64,000 nt of DNA from an uncultured Lachnospiraceae bacterium (GCA_900551115.1 URUY01000016.1:16720-80719); one strand, 5' to 3'; positions 25,212-33,769 are shown, numbered from the stretch's first letter. The notes: generated from the letters alone by a model not told the origin. Numbers and translations: made by a program.

Positions 25212-25332
25212 CACGCTCGAGCGCCTTCGCTCTCGCTAACGGGCTTCGCCCTATGTCTGCAGTTATAGGCAAATCTGTCTGCCAGCAGACGCTTTGCCTA
25301 TAATTGCAGACGCACGGCTCATTGCCTGCGTG
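25212..25332. repeat. Hairpin-rich intergenic element 2 (5' of the MraY-like gene)
   Basis: Closing stem CACGC (25212-25216) with GCGTG (25328-25332). Inside are GAGCG-CCTT-CGCTC (25219-25232), GGGC-TTC-GCCC (25241-25251), and a long arm in which GTCTGCA-x-TTATAGGCAAA (25255-25273) pairs with TTTGCCTATAA-x-TGCAGAC (25293-25311), 18 pairs around one mismatch, capped by GTCTGC/GCAGAC. Read on the minus strand its order of stems parallels element 1, including a start resembling GAGCC-R-TGC. It lies between a terminator and the MraY-like gene. Confidence 0.7.
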
Positions 25333-25356
25333 GACATTATATCATAGTAGCTGTGA

Positions 25357-25396
25357 AAGTACAAACGGTCTGCCGTCTTTTCAGACAGCAGACCGT
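25357..25396 (-). terminator. Terminator of the coat-protein genes
   Basis: ACGGTCTGC (25365-25373) pairs with GCAGACCGT (25388-25396), and GTCT/AGAC extends the inner stem. On the minus strand the tail is only moderately T-rich; the plus-strand tail (ATTCTTTTT) is better. Confidence 0.6.
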
Positions 25397-25423
25397 ATTC
25401 TTTTTACATGGTAAGAGTCTCTC

Positions 25424-25684
25424 TTATAAGGTGCCTGACGTAAAAAGGCTCTTCACATGAGCAATTTCCTCTTCCGTTGCTTTTGCTGCCGGTACATAAT
25501 AAGCTTTTTCCCTTGCAATCTGATACAGCTCTTCCTGAGACTGTTCACAGGTAGTACGGAACTGTTTTAAAACATTTTTCAATTCCTTATTTTCTGTCTG
25601 GGAAATCATTTCTGAAAATCTTACCAGTTCTCCGTTGATGCCTGTCAGGGTATCTGCTACCATTGTTTTTTCCTGCATTTCCAT
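25424..25684 (-). CDS. Small CotF-like spore coat protein
   Basis: 86 residues, all-helical, ferritin-like heptad pattern (L-x-x-F-R-x-x-C-E-Q-S-Q-E-E-L-Y-Q-I-A). The second half, with Y-Y-V-P-A-A-K-A-T-E-E-E-I, matches the C-terminal part of CotF-type coat proteins of Clostridia. It pairs with the 61-residue gene upstream. ATG 25684 is preceded by GGAGG. Assignment rests on remembered family resemblance and on the sporulation genes elsewhere in the window. Confidence 0.6.
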   Translation of the reverse strand: MEMQEKTMVADTLTGINGELVRFSEMISQTENKELKNVLKQFRTTCEQSQEELYQIAREKAYYVPAAKATEEEIAHVKSLFTSGTL

Positions 25685-25737
25685 TTTCTACCTCCATTTT
25701 GCCGCGCCTGCGGTATCACAATTCGTTCTTTCTGCTG

Positions 25738-25923
25738 TTACTGCAAAAACTTCATCAGCTGCTGCTTGTTTTCCATTGCAGATTTTGCACCTTTTTCAAA
25801 AAACTGCTTAATCTGTTTATCACATGCACATTTTGCATATTCCTGCATCTTGCAATGTGTCGTATCATATCCGCCGATAAGATGTCTTAAGTTTTGTAAT
25901 TCCAATTCTGAAATATTTGACAT
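25738..25923 (-). CDS. Small Cys-containing CotF-like protein
   Basis: 61 residues with two predicted helices and Cys/His positions (T-T-H-C-K-M-Q-E-Y-A-K-C-A-C-D), a pattern found in short partners of CotF-like coat proteins. It lies 53 bases upstream of the second coat-like gene and has its own GGAGG. It probably forms a complex with that protein in the spore coat; this is inference. Confidence 0.6.
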   Translation of the reverse strand: MSNISELELQNLRHLIGGYDTTHCKMQEYAKCACDKQIKQFFEKGAKSAMENKQQLMKFLQ

Positions 25924-26015
25924 AGTACTGCCTCCTTTTTTGATTTACAGGCTTATTATTGGATAGGAACAGCGTTTTTATTCAAGAGAATGGCAAATGA
26001 AAAAATGGCAGACTG

Positions 26016-26690
26016 CTATTTCAGCAATCCGCCATGGAAGTAACATTCATATACTTTACTGTTGCCATAATAAATTTCTTCATATCCTTGAAACCATTCA
26101 ATATCTCCGCTTACTTTCGCAGTATAAATAAAATCTCCTGCTTTATAACATCTGGGTCCTCTGTACGGATATTCTAACGTCGCTGCACACAATGCTTCTT
26201 TCAGAAAGTTTCCGCTGAAGTGTTCATCGGTCACTCTGCCTGTGTAGTTCATCACATATATCGCTTTTCCATCCTTCCACACAGCTTCTTCACCGGCAAA
26301 TTGTTCACTTCCGACATAAGTGTCATGATATATATACCCGTTCTTCTCGTATCTAAAATCGATAGAATCCGGTCTGGTAGAATTGCATTGATTCAATGCA
26401 CCGCCTGCATAGGTATTTCGGCTCGCCTCCAAACGAAAATTTATCAGTTCCTCAATATCTGTAAATTTCTTACTGTCAAGTGCAACTGTACAATCCTCAT
26501 TTTTAACCAGATAATCCACTGTTACATGAAAAAAATCACTTAACCAAACTAAATTATCAATATCCGGATATCCTTGTCCGGTTTCCCATTTCGCTACTGC
26601 CTGTCTTGATACAGCAAGCTTTTCTGCCAGCTCTTCCTGCGTCAGGCCTCTGTTTTTTCTTAATAATTGTAACTTATCCGAAAAATTCAT
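26016..26690 (-). CDS. XRE regulator with C-terminal DUF5680 domain
   Basis: 224 residues: an N-terminal Cro/C1 helix-turn-helix (L-T-Q-E-E-L-A-E-K-L-A-V-S-R-Q-A-V-A-K-W-E-T-G) and a C-terminal domain rich in Tyr, Gly and Trp from residue 75 on. That domain (N-T-Y-A-G-G, Y-V-G-S-E-Q-F-A-G-E-E-A-V-W, M-N-Y-x-G) matches DUF5680, thought to be a ligand-binding beta domain. It may respond to a small molecule. Targets unknown. The toxin locus is divergent to it. Confidence 0.8.
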   Translation of the reverse strand: MNFSDKLQLLRKNRGLTQEELAEKLAVSRQAVAKWETGQGYPDIDNLVWLSDFFHVTVDYLVKNEDCTVALDSKKFTDIEELINFRLEASRNTYAGGALNQCNSTRPDSIDFRYEKNGYIYHDTYVGSEQFAGEEAVWKDGKAIYVMNYTGRVTDEHFSGNFLKEALCAATLEYPYRGPRCYKAGDFIYTAKVSGDIEWFQGYEEIYYGNSKVYECYFHGGLLK

Positions 26691-26759
26691 ATATTTGCCC
26701 TCTCTTTCTTTGGAGGTAGTGTCAAATTTACTACCCTTGACAGAATGGAGGTGATGCCT

Positions 26760-26849
26760 ATGAAAAATCGTTTTGATTTTAAGGATTTAATGACCTTTGG
26801 TCTATTCCTTTTGGCATTACTTACATTTGTTTTTACATTTTGTAAGTAG
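26760..26849 (+). CDS. Putative holin-like type I toxin, 29 residues
   Basis: A 29-residue peptide: charged start (K-N-R-F-D-F-K-D), one hydrophobic helix (L-M-T-F-G-L-F-L-L-A-L-L-T-F-V-F-T-F) and a C-K end. This matches the tiny holin-like toxins of type I systems in Firmicutes. The ribosome site GGAGGTGAT is very strong. In front of it GGTAGT (26715-26720) can pair with ACTACC (26730-26735) in the leader. A shared terminator hairpin and a minus-strand promoter downstream complete a TxpA/RatA-like layout. Short genes like this are missed by normal length cut-offs. Confidence 0.75.
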   Translation: MKNRFDFKDLMTFGLFLLALLTFVFTFCK

Positions 26850-26856
26850 CTATACA

Positions 26857-26943
26857 TAGAAAAACCACCCTGATACTTGACCGGTAGCGGGTGGATTTTC
26901 TATCTTCTAAGGTCAACCACCTTGTGGGCGATTGTTCTTTTCT
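26857..26943 (-). ncRNA. Predicted antisense antitoxin RNA
   Basis: Starting from the predicted minus-strand promoter, an RNA of about 85 bases would run into the 3' end of the toxin mRNA and stop at the hairpin both transcripts share. Ends are estimated from the -10 box and the terminator. It contains no reading frame of note. Confidence 0.55.
26858..26901. terminator. Shared bidirectional terminator of the toxin and antitoxin transcripts
   Basis: AGAAAA-x-CCACCC (26858-26870) pairs with GGGTGG-x-TTTTCT (26889-26901), giving a T-rich tail on both strands. This makes the two RNAs overlap at their 3' ends. Confidence 0.75.
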
Positions 26944-26949
26944 AATTAG

Positions 26950-26978
26950 AGGATAACATTTGTAAACTATTTTGTAAA
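26950..26978 (-). promoter_or_regulatory. Predicted promoter of the antitoxin RNA
   Basis: On the minus strand TTTACA (26973-26978), a 17-base spacer and TATCCT (26950-26955). It points back towards the toxin gene. Confidence 0.6.
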
Positions 26979-27001
26979 GAAATTTTTATTTTCAAGTTAA
27001 C

Positions 27002-27694
27002 TTAAATTAATTTTGCAAAAACAGAGACCGACACAACTGTCATGATACCTGCCACCACAATCGCCAGACTGCTCATGGCGCCTTCCACTTCTCCCATTTC
27101 CATGGCCTTCGTGGTTCCCAGTGCATGAGCTGCCGTGCCGATAGCCAGTCCTTTTGCCACAGGCTCCTTAATCCGAAAAAGCTTAAGCAGAAGCTCTGCC
27201 AGCACATTTCCTATTATGCCGGTAATGCTGATAGCCACCACGGTAAGCGTCACAATGCCGCCCATTTTATCGGATACGCCCATGCCGATGGCAGTGGTAA
27301 CTGATTTGGGCAGAAGTGTCACATACTGCTCATGGGTCAGATCAAAGCCCAGTGCCAGCAGATAGATGCTGACCATTGCAGTAAGCACGCCTGCTGCAAT
27401 CCCGCCAAAGATAGCAAACGGATACTTTTTCAGAATTGCAAGCTGCCTGTAAAGCGGTATCGCCAGACTGACTGTAGCCGGAGTCAGAAAATAACTTAAA
27501 TATCTTGCGCCGTTATTGTAGGTGTCATAATCAACATCCAAAACAAGCAGTACGCCGATTACAAAAGCCGAAGCAATTAACAATGGATTCATAAGCGCCG
27601 TTTTAAACTTCTTTTTAAGGAGCAGGCCGATTTCATACCCGATAAAGCTGATTACCAGTCCGAAATAGACAGACTGCGTTAAAAATTCCTTCAT
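27002..27694 (-). CDS. lrgB: LrgB/CidB family membrane protein
   Basis: 230 residues, seven or so helices, with the conserved L-P-K-S-V-T-T-A-I-G and A-x-G-T-A-A-H-A-L-G-T-x-x-A segments of LrgB. With LrgA it influences murein hydrolase activity and, in some species, exports metabolic overflow products such as pyruvate. It overlaps lrgA by four bases. Confidence 0.92.
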   Translation of the reverse strand: MKEFLTQSVYFGLVISFIGYEIGLLLKKKFKTALMNPLLIASAFVIGVLLVLDVDYDTYNNGARYLSYFLTPATVSLAIPLYRQLAILKKYPFAIFGGIAAGVLTAMVSIYLLALGFDLTHEQYVTLLPKSVTTAIGMGVSDKMGGIVTLTVVAISITGIIGNVLAELLLKLFRIKEPVAKGLAIGTAAHALGTTKAMEMGEVEGAMSSLAIVVAGIMTVVSVSVFAKLI

Positions 27695-28056
27695 TGCTGT
27701 CCATCCTTTCCTGCTCGGCGTCGAAGGATAAACTGGGTTACTCTTCCTGTCACTGCCATAATCATTATCGTAGTAAGCAGGCTGATTACCAAAAGAGGAA
27801 TCGCCATCTGCTTCAGCTCTTCCGCACAGGCCATGATACCCACTGTTGGCGGTATAAACATAACTGCCATGTTTTCTACCAGAAAATCTGCTGCGCCCTC
27901 CACCTTATATAGCGGAATAATATGGGTAATCAGACCTGCCAGCATCAGTACCAGACCATATACACTGGCCGCTATCGGCAACGGAATCAGGTATTCCATA
28001 AGCTCCGCAATCAGAGAAATCGAAAGAATCACCATAAGCTGTTTTATATACTTCAT
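27691..28056 (-). CDS. lrgA: LrgA/CidA holin-like protein
   Basis: 121 residues, four helices, with L-P-I-A-A-S-V-Y-G-L-V-L and the M-A-V-M-F-I-P-P-T-V-G-I-M loop of the LrgA/CidA family. Partner of LrgB. The ribosome site GGGTGG lies within the end of the preceding DUF6472 gene, so the three genes form one unit. Confidence 0.92.
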   Translation of the reverse strand: MKYIKQLMVILSISLIAELMEYLIPLPIAASVYGLVLMLAGLITHIIPLYKVEGAADFLVENMAVMFIPPTVGIMACAEELKQMAIPLLVISLLTTIMIMAVTGRVTQFILRRRAGKDGQQ

Positions 28057-28067
28057 CTCTTTCCACC

Positions 28068-28247
28068 CTACATCTGATGCCGCACAACGGCATATTCGTC
28101 ATTTAAACTAAAATGAGGACATTCATTGCAGCCGCCGGATAAAAAGCGGTACATTTCATCCTCATCCAAATTGACGGCACAGGTATAATATTCCTCGTCC
28201 TCGTCATATTCATAATTTGCACACATATCACAGCTGCTCTGCGCCAT
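28068..28247 (-). CDS. DUF6472 family small Cys-rich protein
   Basis: 59 residues. It has C-D-M-C near the start, a run of acidic residues with Tyr, a third Cys (Y-Y-T-C-A-V-N-L-D-E-D-E-M-Y-R-F-L) and C-N-E-C-P-H-F, then a conserved R-H-Q-M end. The four to five Cys suggest a metal site. This matches DUF6472, widespread in Lachnospiraceae and of unknown function. ATG 28247 follows GGGAGAG. Eleven bases separate it from lrgA. It is just below the usual 60-residue cut-off. Confidence 0.82.
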   Translation of the reverse strand: MAQSSCDMCANYEYDEDEEYYTCAVNLDEDEMYRFLSGGCNECPHFSLNDEYAVVRHQM

Positions 28248-28435
28248 AATTTTCTCTCCCTGTTTTCTGCCCTGTCTGCAAACCGTCCGGCTCTGACAGA
28301 CTCTTTACATTTTGCAGGCTCTTTTCCGTTCCCTTGGCATAATCATCCAAAGCTTTCTTTATAGTACCTTTCTGCTCTGAAGATTGCAATGTACAAATGT
28401 GACAAATCTGCATAAATACAGCTTACCTGCTTATC

Positions 28436-29065
28436 TTACACTCTGCCGCTTAAATACCGCACTGCAATCTGTGTCCGGTGTTCCAAGCCTGTTTTTTCCA
28501 GAATCAGGCTCACATGGTTTCTCACCGTACCATTTGATAAAAACAGCTTATCTGCAATTTCCTGATTGGAATACCCTTCTGCAATTAGTTCCACGACCTC
28601 CAGCTCCCTTTTGGAGAGGCCCGAAAACAATTCCGCACATCCGGTATTTCCGGTTTCTATTCTGTCCTGAATACACAAAAGTATATCCTGCTGAAAAACA
28701 GTTGCCCCTGCCGCTACCGCCCGGATTGCATTCATAATCCGCTCCGCCGGGGAATTTTTCAAAATATACCCTGATACTCCAATATTCAGCGCACGCATAA
28801 TAAATTCTTCTTCGTCAAAGGTTGTCAGAAGAAGCGGCAGGGAAAGTCCCTCCTTTAAAATCCGTTCCGCCGCTGCAATTCCATCCATACCGGGCATACG
28901 AATATCCAGTAAAACCACATCCGGTCTGTGTTCCCGGCACAAAGAAACTGCCTCCTGTCCGTCTTTTCCTGCTCCCAGCACCCGTATATCCTCCTGTGCA
29001 TCTATCATCAGCCTTAAGCCTTCCCTGATAATAGCATCATCGTCCGCAATCACTACCGTAACCAT
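28436..29065 (-). CDS. NarL/LuxR-type response regulator
   Basis: 209 residues: a receiver domain (acidic pocket D-D-D, phosphorylated Asp in V-V-L-L-D-I-R-M-P-G, conserved T-T-F and K) and a C-terminal LuxR helix-turn-helix (L-S-K-R-E-L-E-V-V-E-L-I-A-E-G-Y-S-N-Q-E-I-A). It follows the histidine kinase by 30 bases. It probably controls the ABC exporter operon of which it is the last gene. GGAGG precedes the start. Confidence 0.92.
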   Translation of the reverse strand: MVTVVIADDDAIIREGLRLMIDAQEDIRVLGAGKDGQEAVSLCREHRPDVVLLDIRMPGMDGIAAAERILKEGLSLPLLLTTFDEEEFIMRALNIGVSGYILKNSPAERIMNAIRAVAAGATVFQQDILLCIQDRIETGNTGCAELFSGLSKRELEVVELIAEGYSNQEIADKLFLSNGTVRNHVSLILEKTGLEHRTQIAVRYLSGRV

Positions 29066-29095
29066 ATATCCTCCGTTCCAAAGCTCTTTAAGCTT

Positions 29096-30214
29096 TTACA
29101 AAAATACCGTCACAATCCGAAATCCGCCCTGTCCGCCGGTAAACAGCGCAGTACCGCCGCAGGCCGCTGTCCGTTCCTCTATACCGCCAAGTCCCATGCC
29201 CGGCGCTATATCCTCCATACATCTGCCGTTATCTGCATATTCTACCCGAACAGCCTTATTCAGACAGTTTATCTGCATACAAAATTCTGTCCCGTCCGAA
29301 TGCTTTAACATATTTGTGAGAGCCTCCTTTAAATTATCCTGTATGCAAATCCAGACAGGCATAGTGATTTTTTCCAGCTCCCCCTTTGTATCAAGCAACG
29401 TTTTTCTGCCATAGGTTATCTCAAATTCCTCCAGTGCTTTCTTTACCTCATGAAGCCCCAGCTTACTCCGCACAGGCCGCTCCTGCCGCAATGCCGCTCT
29501 GATATCATCCACACCGCTTCGCAGGTTTTCTGTAGCCAGACCGATATTTTTTCTCGCTCCCGCCGGATCCTTTTCCAATGAGAGCGCCGCCCCCTCTAAC
29601 AAAATAATGCTGCCGGAAATATTGTGCCCAAGCTGGTCATGGATTCTGGCGGCAAAGCGGTTTCGCTCCTCCATAACAGCCGTATCCTGCACGGTACGGG
29701 CATAGCTTTTCATGGCATCCAGCTTATGTGAAAGCTGCGCTGCCTTTTCCTTCTGCAAAAGGTTTTCCTGCCACAAAGCTTCCCTTTCCGCTTCCACATG
29801 ACGGATACATAAAAGTAATATGATAAATATTGCCACAAAAAGCAGAAGTACCTTTTCGGGCTTATAAATAAACCAAAGCAGCAAAAGCAGCACACTGCCA
29901 ATCTCATAAAACAGGCTGCCCTTTACAAGCTCATCCAACAGCTCCATCCCTACAACCACGGTTATCACACAGGCTGAGTCAAATCCCATGAAAAAGGCCC
30001 ACAAAAGCGCTCCCACCTGACAGAGCCTGCCCCATTTTGCCAAAACTCCGCCTTTTATCATGGACAGTAAAAGCTGTAAGGCAAAAAGACAGCCAAATAC
30101 CAGCATCCTGATAATCAGGATACCGGTATCCGCTGTTTCAAACAACCAGCTCGCCGTAATAAAAACCGCCAGCAGCTTTCCTGCCAGATAAAACTTACTG
30201 TATTTCTGATTCAT
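29096..30214 (-). CDS. NarL-type (HisKA_3) sensor histidine kinase
   Basis: 372 residues. The N-terminal half holds five or six membrane helices with short loops, so it probably senses something within the membrane. The phosphoacceptor is in R-F-A-A-R-I-H-D-Q-L-G-H, followed by a reduced ATPase domain ending in G-M-G-L-G-G-I-E-E-R. The layout resembles LiaS/DesK-type kinases that detect membrane or drug stress. It follows the two permease genes and precedes its response regulator. Confidence 0.9.
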   Translation of the reverse strand: MNQKYSKFYLAGKLLAVFITASWLFETADTGILIIRMLVFGCLFALQLLLSMIKGGVLAKWGRLCQVGALLWAFFMGFDSACVITVVVGMELLDELVKGSLFYEIGSVLLLLLWFIYKPEKVLLLFVAIFIILLLCIRHVEAEREALWQENLLQKEKAAQLSHKLDAMKSYARTVQDTAVMEERNRFAARIHDQLGHNISGSIILLEGAALSLEKDPAGARKNIGLATENLRSGVDDIRAALRQERPVRSKLGLHEVKKALEEFEITYGRKTLLDTKGELEKITMPVWICIQDNLKEALTNMLKHSDGTEFCMQINCLNKAVRVEYADNGRCMEDIAPGMGLGGIEERTAACGGTALFTGGQGGFRIVTVFL

Positions 30215-30309
30215 AAAGCTTCTCTTTCTGCTGTGCCTGTTTCACGCCATTTGCAGGACACTTTTTCTCAGTGTAACATATTTCTTTATGGTATAGCACA
30301 TTTTTTCCG

Positions 30310-31464
30310 TTAATTTTCCCGCTTGGTATAGACAACCGCTGCTATCAGATAAACCAACACCAGCATTAATAAAAGAATGCAAAAATTTGTTCCGTAGGCA
30401 TAGGACGCATTCTCTGCAATTCCCCGCACGGTATTCATAATGAAATACTGGGGCACCAGCACGGAAATTTTATTCAGGACATTTTCTCCTAACGGAAAAT
30501 AAGCGCCTCCCACAATATTTCCAATAGAGATATAAGCTACGCCCACGGTCAAAAAAGCAAAGCCGCTTTTTGTCAGAAATGCTGCCACCAGATTAAATCC
30601 CACGCAAAATGTGAAGAAAAGCATCATAAGCAGGGCAATCAGCCAAAACGGAATATTACTCTCAATGCCGTAAAAAGAAAATACGGTAAGGATTCCTGCT
30701 ACTATTAAAGCCGAAGCTGCAAGATTGCCGATTGCCATTCCGCCAATATACGCTGCCGGCTTTACACTGGAAATCTGGATTCTCCTGAAAGTACCGTTCT
30801 TCTTATCCTCCAAAATCAATAAGCCCATAAACATAGGATAACCAAACCCGATAAAGAAAAAGAAGCCCATCATCATGTCAAGTCCCCGCTCATCCATGCT
30901 CTTTTTCATATTTTTCTGTGTTCCGTCCAAAAGAGAAACCGTACGCCCGTTCTCTGCAGCCTCTTTTAACAGCTCTTCTAATTTCAAAGCGTCTCCCCCT
31001 GCCGCTTCTGTCAAAAGCATGGTCCGCTGCATATAGCTGTTTAAATAACTTCTTGTATAAGCTTCATTGGCATATTCGTCCAGTGCCGTCATTGTAATTT
31101 CCGGCTTTTTCCCTGCCAGCATATCCTCCTGCATTCTCTGCGGTATTTCTATAATTACCGAGACACGGCGGTCTAAAAGCCCCTGTGTCAGTTCATAAAA
31201 GGCTTCTTCATCCGTCATTCCTTCTTCGGTCTTTATTATCTGCATCTTTAATTTTTCCTGCATAAAGGAAAGCATATCAGCCGATACCGCACTGTGGTCT
31301 CTGTCTATCACACCTACCGGTATGCTGTCTACCTCATAATTTGCACCAATCGCTCGGCCTCCGAAAAAGCATACTGTCAAAATGGCTACCATTACTAAAA
31401 CACCCGGAATTAATATTCGGCTTCGTTTCATTCCGTTTTTTAAAATTAAATACAAATTTTTCAT
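30310..31464 (-). CDS. ABC-2 type exporter permease (second)
   Basis: 384 residues. One N-terminal helix, a large extracellular domain of about 170 residues (from residue 40), then five or six helices, the ABC-2/YhgE layout. It is paralogous to the permease encoded just upstream, so the two probably form a heterodimer. The start lies 9 bases past the preceding stop with AGGAGG. Confidence 0.88.
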   Translation of the reverse strand: MKNLYLILKNGMKRSRILIPGVLVMVAILTVCFFGGRAIGANYEVDSIPVGVIDRDHSAVSADMLSFMQEKLKMQIIKTEEGMTDEEAFYELTQGLLDRRVSVIIEIPQRMQEDMLAGKKPEITMTALDEYANEAYTRSYLNSYMQRTMLLTEAAGGDALKLEELLKEAAENGRTVSLLDGTQKNMKKSMDERGLDMMMGFFFFIGFGYPMFMGLLILEDKKNGTFRRIQISSVKPAAYIGGMAIGNLAASALIVAGILTVFSFYGIESNIPFWLIALLMMLFFTFCVGFNLVAAFLTKSGFAFLTVGVAYISIGNIVGGAYFPLGENVLNKISVLVPQYFIMNTVRGIAENASYAYGTNFCILLLMLVLVYLIAAVVYTKREN

Positions 31465-31473
31465 ACCGGCCTC

Positions 31474-32562
31474 CTACGCTTTCTTTTTTCGGCAAAACAG
31501 CCATGCGCCTGCTGCCATAAACAGCACAATGCACAAAACCGCAATTCCGCCCAGTCTGATGACTCTTTCATAATTTCCAAAAAGAGTCAGGTCAAAGGCT
31601 GCCTGCTGTATCCGGTACATGGGCATCCTGTTGCTGATACCTTCAATGTAAATTTCTTTGGCAAAGGTACCTGCAAAAAACATCATAATCCAGTTAAGCG
31701 CCATTAGCACTGCCGTAGGATTTACATCTAAAAGCAAACCAACTACCGCTCCAAAGGCGTTTACCGCCAGTGCCACTACAATAAAGAACAGCATCAGCAC
31801 CAGATTTCCCCAAATATCCACACAGTAATGTGCCCCAAAGAAAAAGATGCTGCAAAACATAATTACCGCAATCTGAATGACTACCATGGGAAGCGTTCCC
31901 AATACCATCAAAAGAAATTGTTTTACCTTGTTTGCAGGCGTAACGGATACGCGCCTGAAAAGCCCCGACTGCCTGAAATCATAAAATATCATACTGCCGC
32001 CTATGCTGCCTCCCATGAACAAAATCATTACCAGCATACATACCGCGTAATAATCTATCATGCTCCGCTCAATACCCAGTTTTTTTGCCGTAATATACAC
32101 GGGTGTCTCTTCTGTCTGTGCCATATCCACCAAAATACCGTTCTGGTAGCAGATTATAGCTGCATCCTCCATGGAGGAATAGCTCTCTGTCAAAATATGG
32201 AGCGTTCTGTTTGCAATCTCGTTTGCCCCCTGATGCAGAATAAGCTCTCCGCTTTCCGCATCATATTTTAAAACCGCTGAAATCTCACTGTCTATCCGGC
32301 TGATTGCCTCCGCTTCCTTTTCTTCTTTTATCACGGTAAGCATACCCTGCTCTTCCATCTTTGTTAAAAACTGCTCAAAGGCAGGATACTCCTCCTCTGC
32401 CACGTAGGCTACCTTAATATCCGGAATCTCGTATTCTGCTATATTCCACTGCTCCAAAATGGTACCCAATACAAAAATAAGTATGGATGGAAAGAAGATA
32501 CAGAAAAACAAATTGGCTTTCTGTCTCACAAATTCTCTCCAAACGGATAAAAATATCTGCAT
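31474..32562 (-). CDS. ABC-2 type exporter permease (first)
   Basis: 362 residues with the same layout as its neighbour: helix 1, an extracellular domain of about 150 residues, then a cluster of helices with the F-x-Q-S-G-L-F-R-R-V coupling segment near residue 200. It follows the ATPase gene by 12 bases. The set probably exports a lipid, peptide or drug. Confidence 0.88.
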   Translation of the reverse strand: MQIFLSVWREFVRQKANLFFCIFFPSILIFVLGTILEQWNIAEYEIPDIKVAYVAEEEYPAFEQFLTKMEEQGMLTVIKEEKEAEAISRIDSEISAVLKYDAESGELILHQGANEIANRTLHILTESYSSMEDAAIICYQNGILVDMAQTEETPVYITAKKLGIERSMIDYYAVCMLVMILFMGGSIGGSMIFYDFRQSGLFRRVSVTPANKVKQFLLMVLGTLPMVVIQIAVIMFCSIFFFGAHYCVDIWGNLVLMLFFIVVALAVNAFGAVVGLLLDVNPTAVLMALNWIMMFFAGTFAKEIYIEGISNRMPMYRIQQAAFDLTLFGNYERVIRLGGIAVLCIVLFMAAGAWLFCRKKKA

Positions 32563-32574
32563 GCTCTTCTCCTC

Positions 32575-33549
32575 CTATAAACCGGTATTGGTCTGCATAT
32601 CATGGCCGGTCAGCGTCAGGAACATAGAATCCAAGCTGGGAACCCGTGAATTGATTGCCTTTATATGGATATGATTTTTCTGCACCACAAGCATAAGCTG
32701 CATCAGATTATCAAATTCCAAGCCTGTATCCACCCTTAAGACAGTTTTCCCTTCGCTGTCTGTAAGCATGACATCTTTTATATCCGGCAAGGACAGTATT
32801 TCTTTATAGAAAGCAGTCTTATCAAATCCCTGCAAAAGCTTCACCTCAGCCTCATACTGCTTTCTGTCCGTAACAAAGGTTACCAGCTCCTTTTCCGTAC
32901 CGCAGGCAATCATTCTCCCCTTATCCACAATAGCAATGCGGTCACAGATTTCCTCCACCTCCTGCATATAATGGGATGTATAGATTACAGTTGCCCCCTG
33001 TTTTCTCAAAACCTGAATAGAATGTAAAATTAAATCTCTGGACTGGGCGTCCACTCCAACAGTGGGCTCATCCATTACAATCAGTTTGGGTGAATGTGCA
33101 ATACCGCAGGCAATGTTCAGTCTTCTTTTCATACCGCCGGACATGCGGTTCATCCGAACTGAAGCTTTATCAGAAAGCCCCACAAATTCCAGTGCTAAAA
33201 GCGCCGCCTTCTTTAATTGCTTTCCACTCAGGCCATAAAGGGATGCAAAAAAGCATACATTTTCATAAGCAGTTAAAAAAGGATGCAGGGCAATGTCCTG
33301 CGGTACTATACCAATCAGCTTCTTCATGGCTTCCCTTTTCTTCACAGAATCAAAGCCTCCTATAGTAACACTTCCTCCGTCATATTCTGACAGCGTTGTC
33401 AGTATGTTAATCGTAGTGGATTTTCCGGCTCCATTCGGCCCCAGCAAACCAAATATTTCTCCTTCATTTACTGAAAAACTCAGATTATCAACTGCACACA
33501 GGCTTCCATAATTTTTCACAAGATTACTTACCTTTACAAATTCAGACAT
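32575..33549 (-). CDS. ABC exporter ATP-binding protein
   Basis: 324 residues from ATG 33549 (GGAG six bases away; the frame is open seven codons further). Walker A G-P-N-G-A-G-K-S-T, signature M-S-G-G-M-K-R-R-L, Walker B L-I-V-M-D-E-P-T and the H-loop (T-S-H-Y) are complete. The C-terminal 90 residues form the extra domain common in drug or antimicrobial-peptide exporters. First gene of the ATPase-permease-permease-kinase-regulator operon. Confidence 0.93.
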   Translation of the reverse strand: MSEFVKVSNLVKNYGSLCAVDNLSFSVNEGEIFGLLGPNGAGKSTTINILTTLSEYDGGSVTIGGFDSVKKREAMKKLIGIVPQDIALHPFLTAYENVCFFASLYGLSGKQLKKAALLALEFVGLSDKASVRMNRMSGGMKRRLNIACGIAHSPKLIVMDEPTVGVDAQSRDLILHSIQVLRKQGATVIYTSHYMQEVEEICDRIAIVDKGRMIACGTEKELVTFVTDRKQYEAEVKLLQGFDKTAFYKEILSLPDIKDVMLTDSEGKTVLRVDTGLEFDNLMQLMLVVQKNHIHIKAINSRVPSLDSMFLTLTGHDMQTNTGL

Positions 33550-33730
33550 GCTTACTCCAATCCGCCGCACTTTTCAACCGGCTCTTTTCTGCTTTTTTAC
33601 TATTTCCGCGCCGCCGCAGGTATCCCGGCACAAGCTTTCTTTTTCATTTTTATCTTAGCAGACTCAGGAAGTATTTGATAGTGACTGGCGTCTAAATCTG
33701 CCATGACAAATGTATGGGTTTAAAAACAGA

Positions 33731-33760
33731 CCAAAAAAGCGCTTAGATTTCTCTAAACGC
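33731..33760 (-). terminator. Terminator after the Rpn remnant
   Basis: GCGTTTAGA-GAAA-TCTAAGCGC on the minus strand (one G-T pair) is followed by TTTTTT. It begins ten bases past the stop at 33770. Confidence 0.8.
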
Positions 33761-33769
33761 CTTTCCTTC

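Noticed and set aside
25212..25332. Simple terminator or riboswitch before the MraY-like gene
   Set aside because: Several stems with a closing helix and no T-run do not fit a terminator, and no known riboswitch core was recognised.
28228..28413. 61-codon minus-strand frame upstream of DUF6472
   Set aside because: It overlaps the DUF6472 start, has poor ribosome-site spacing and shows no family resemblance; more likely leader DNA.
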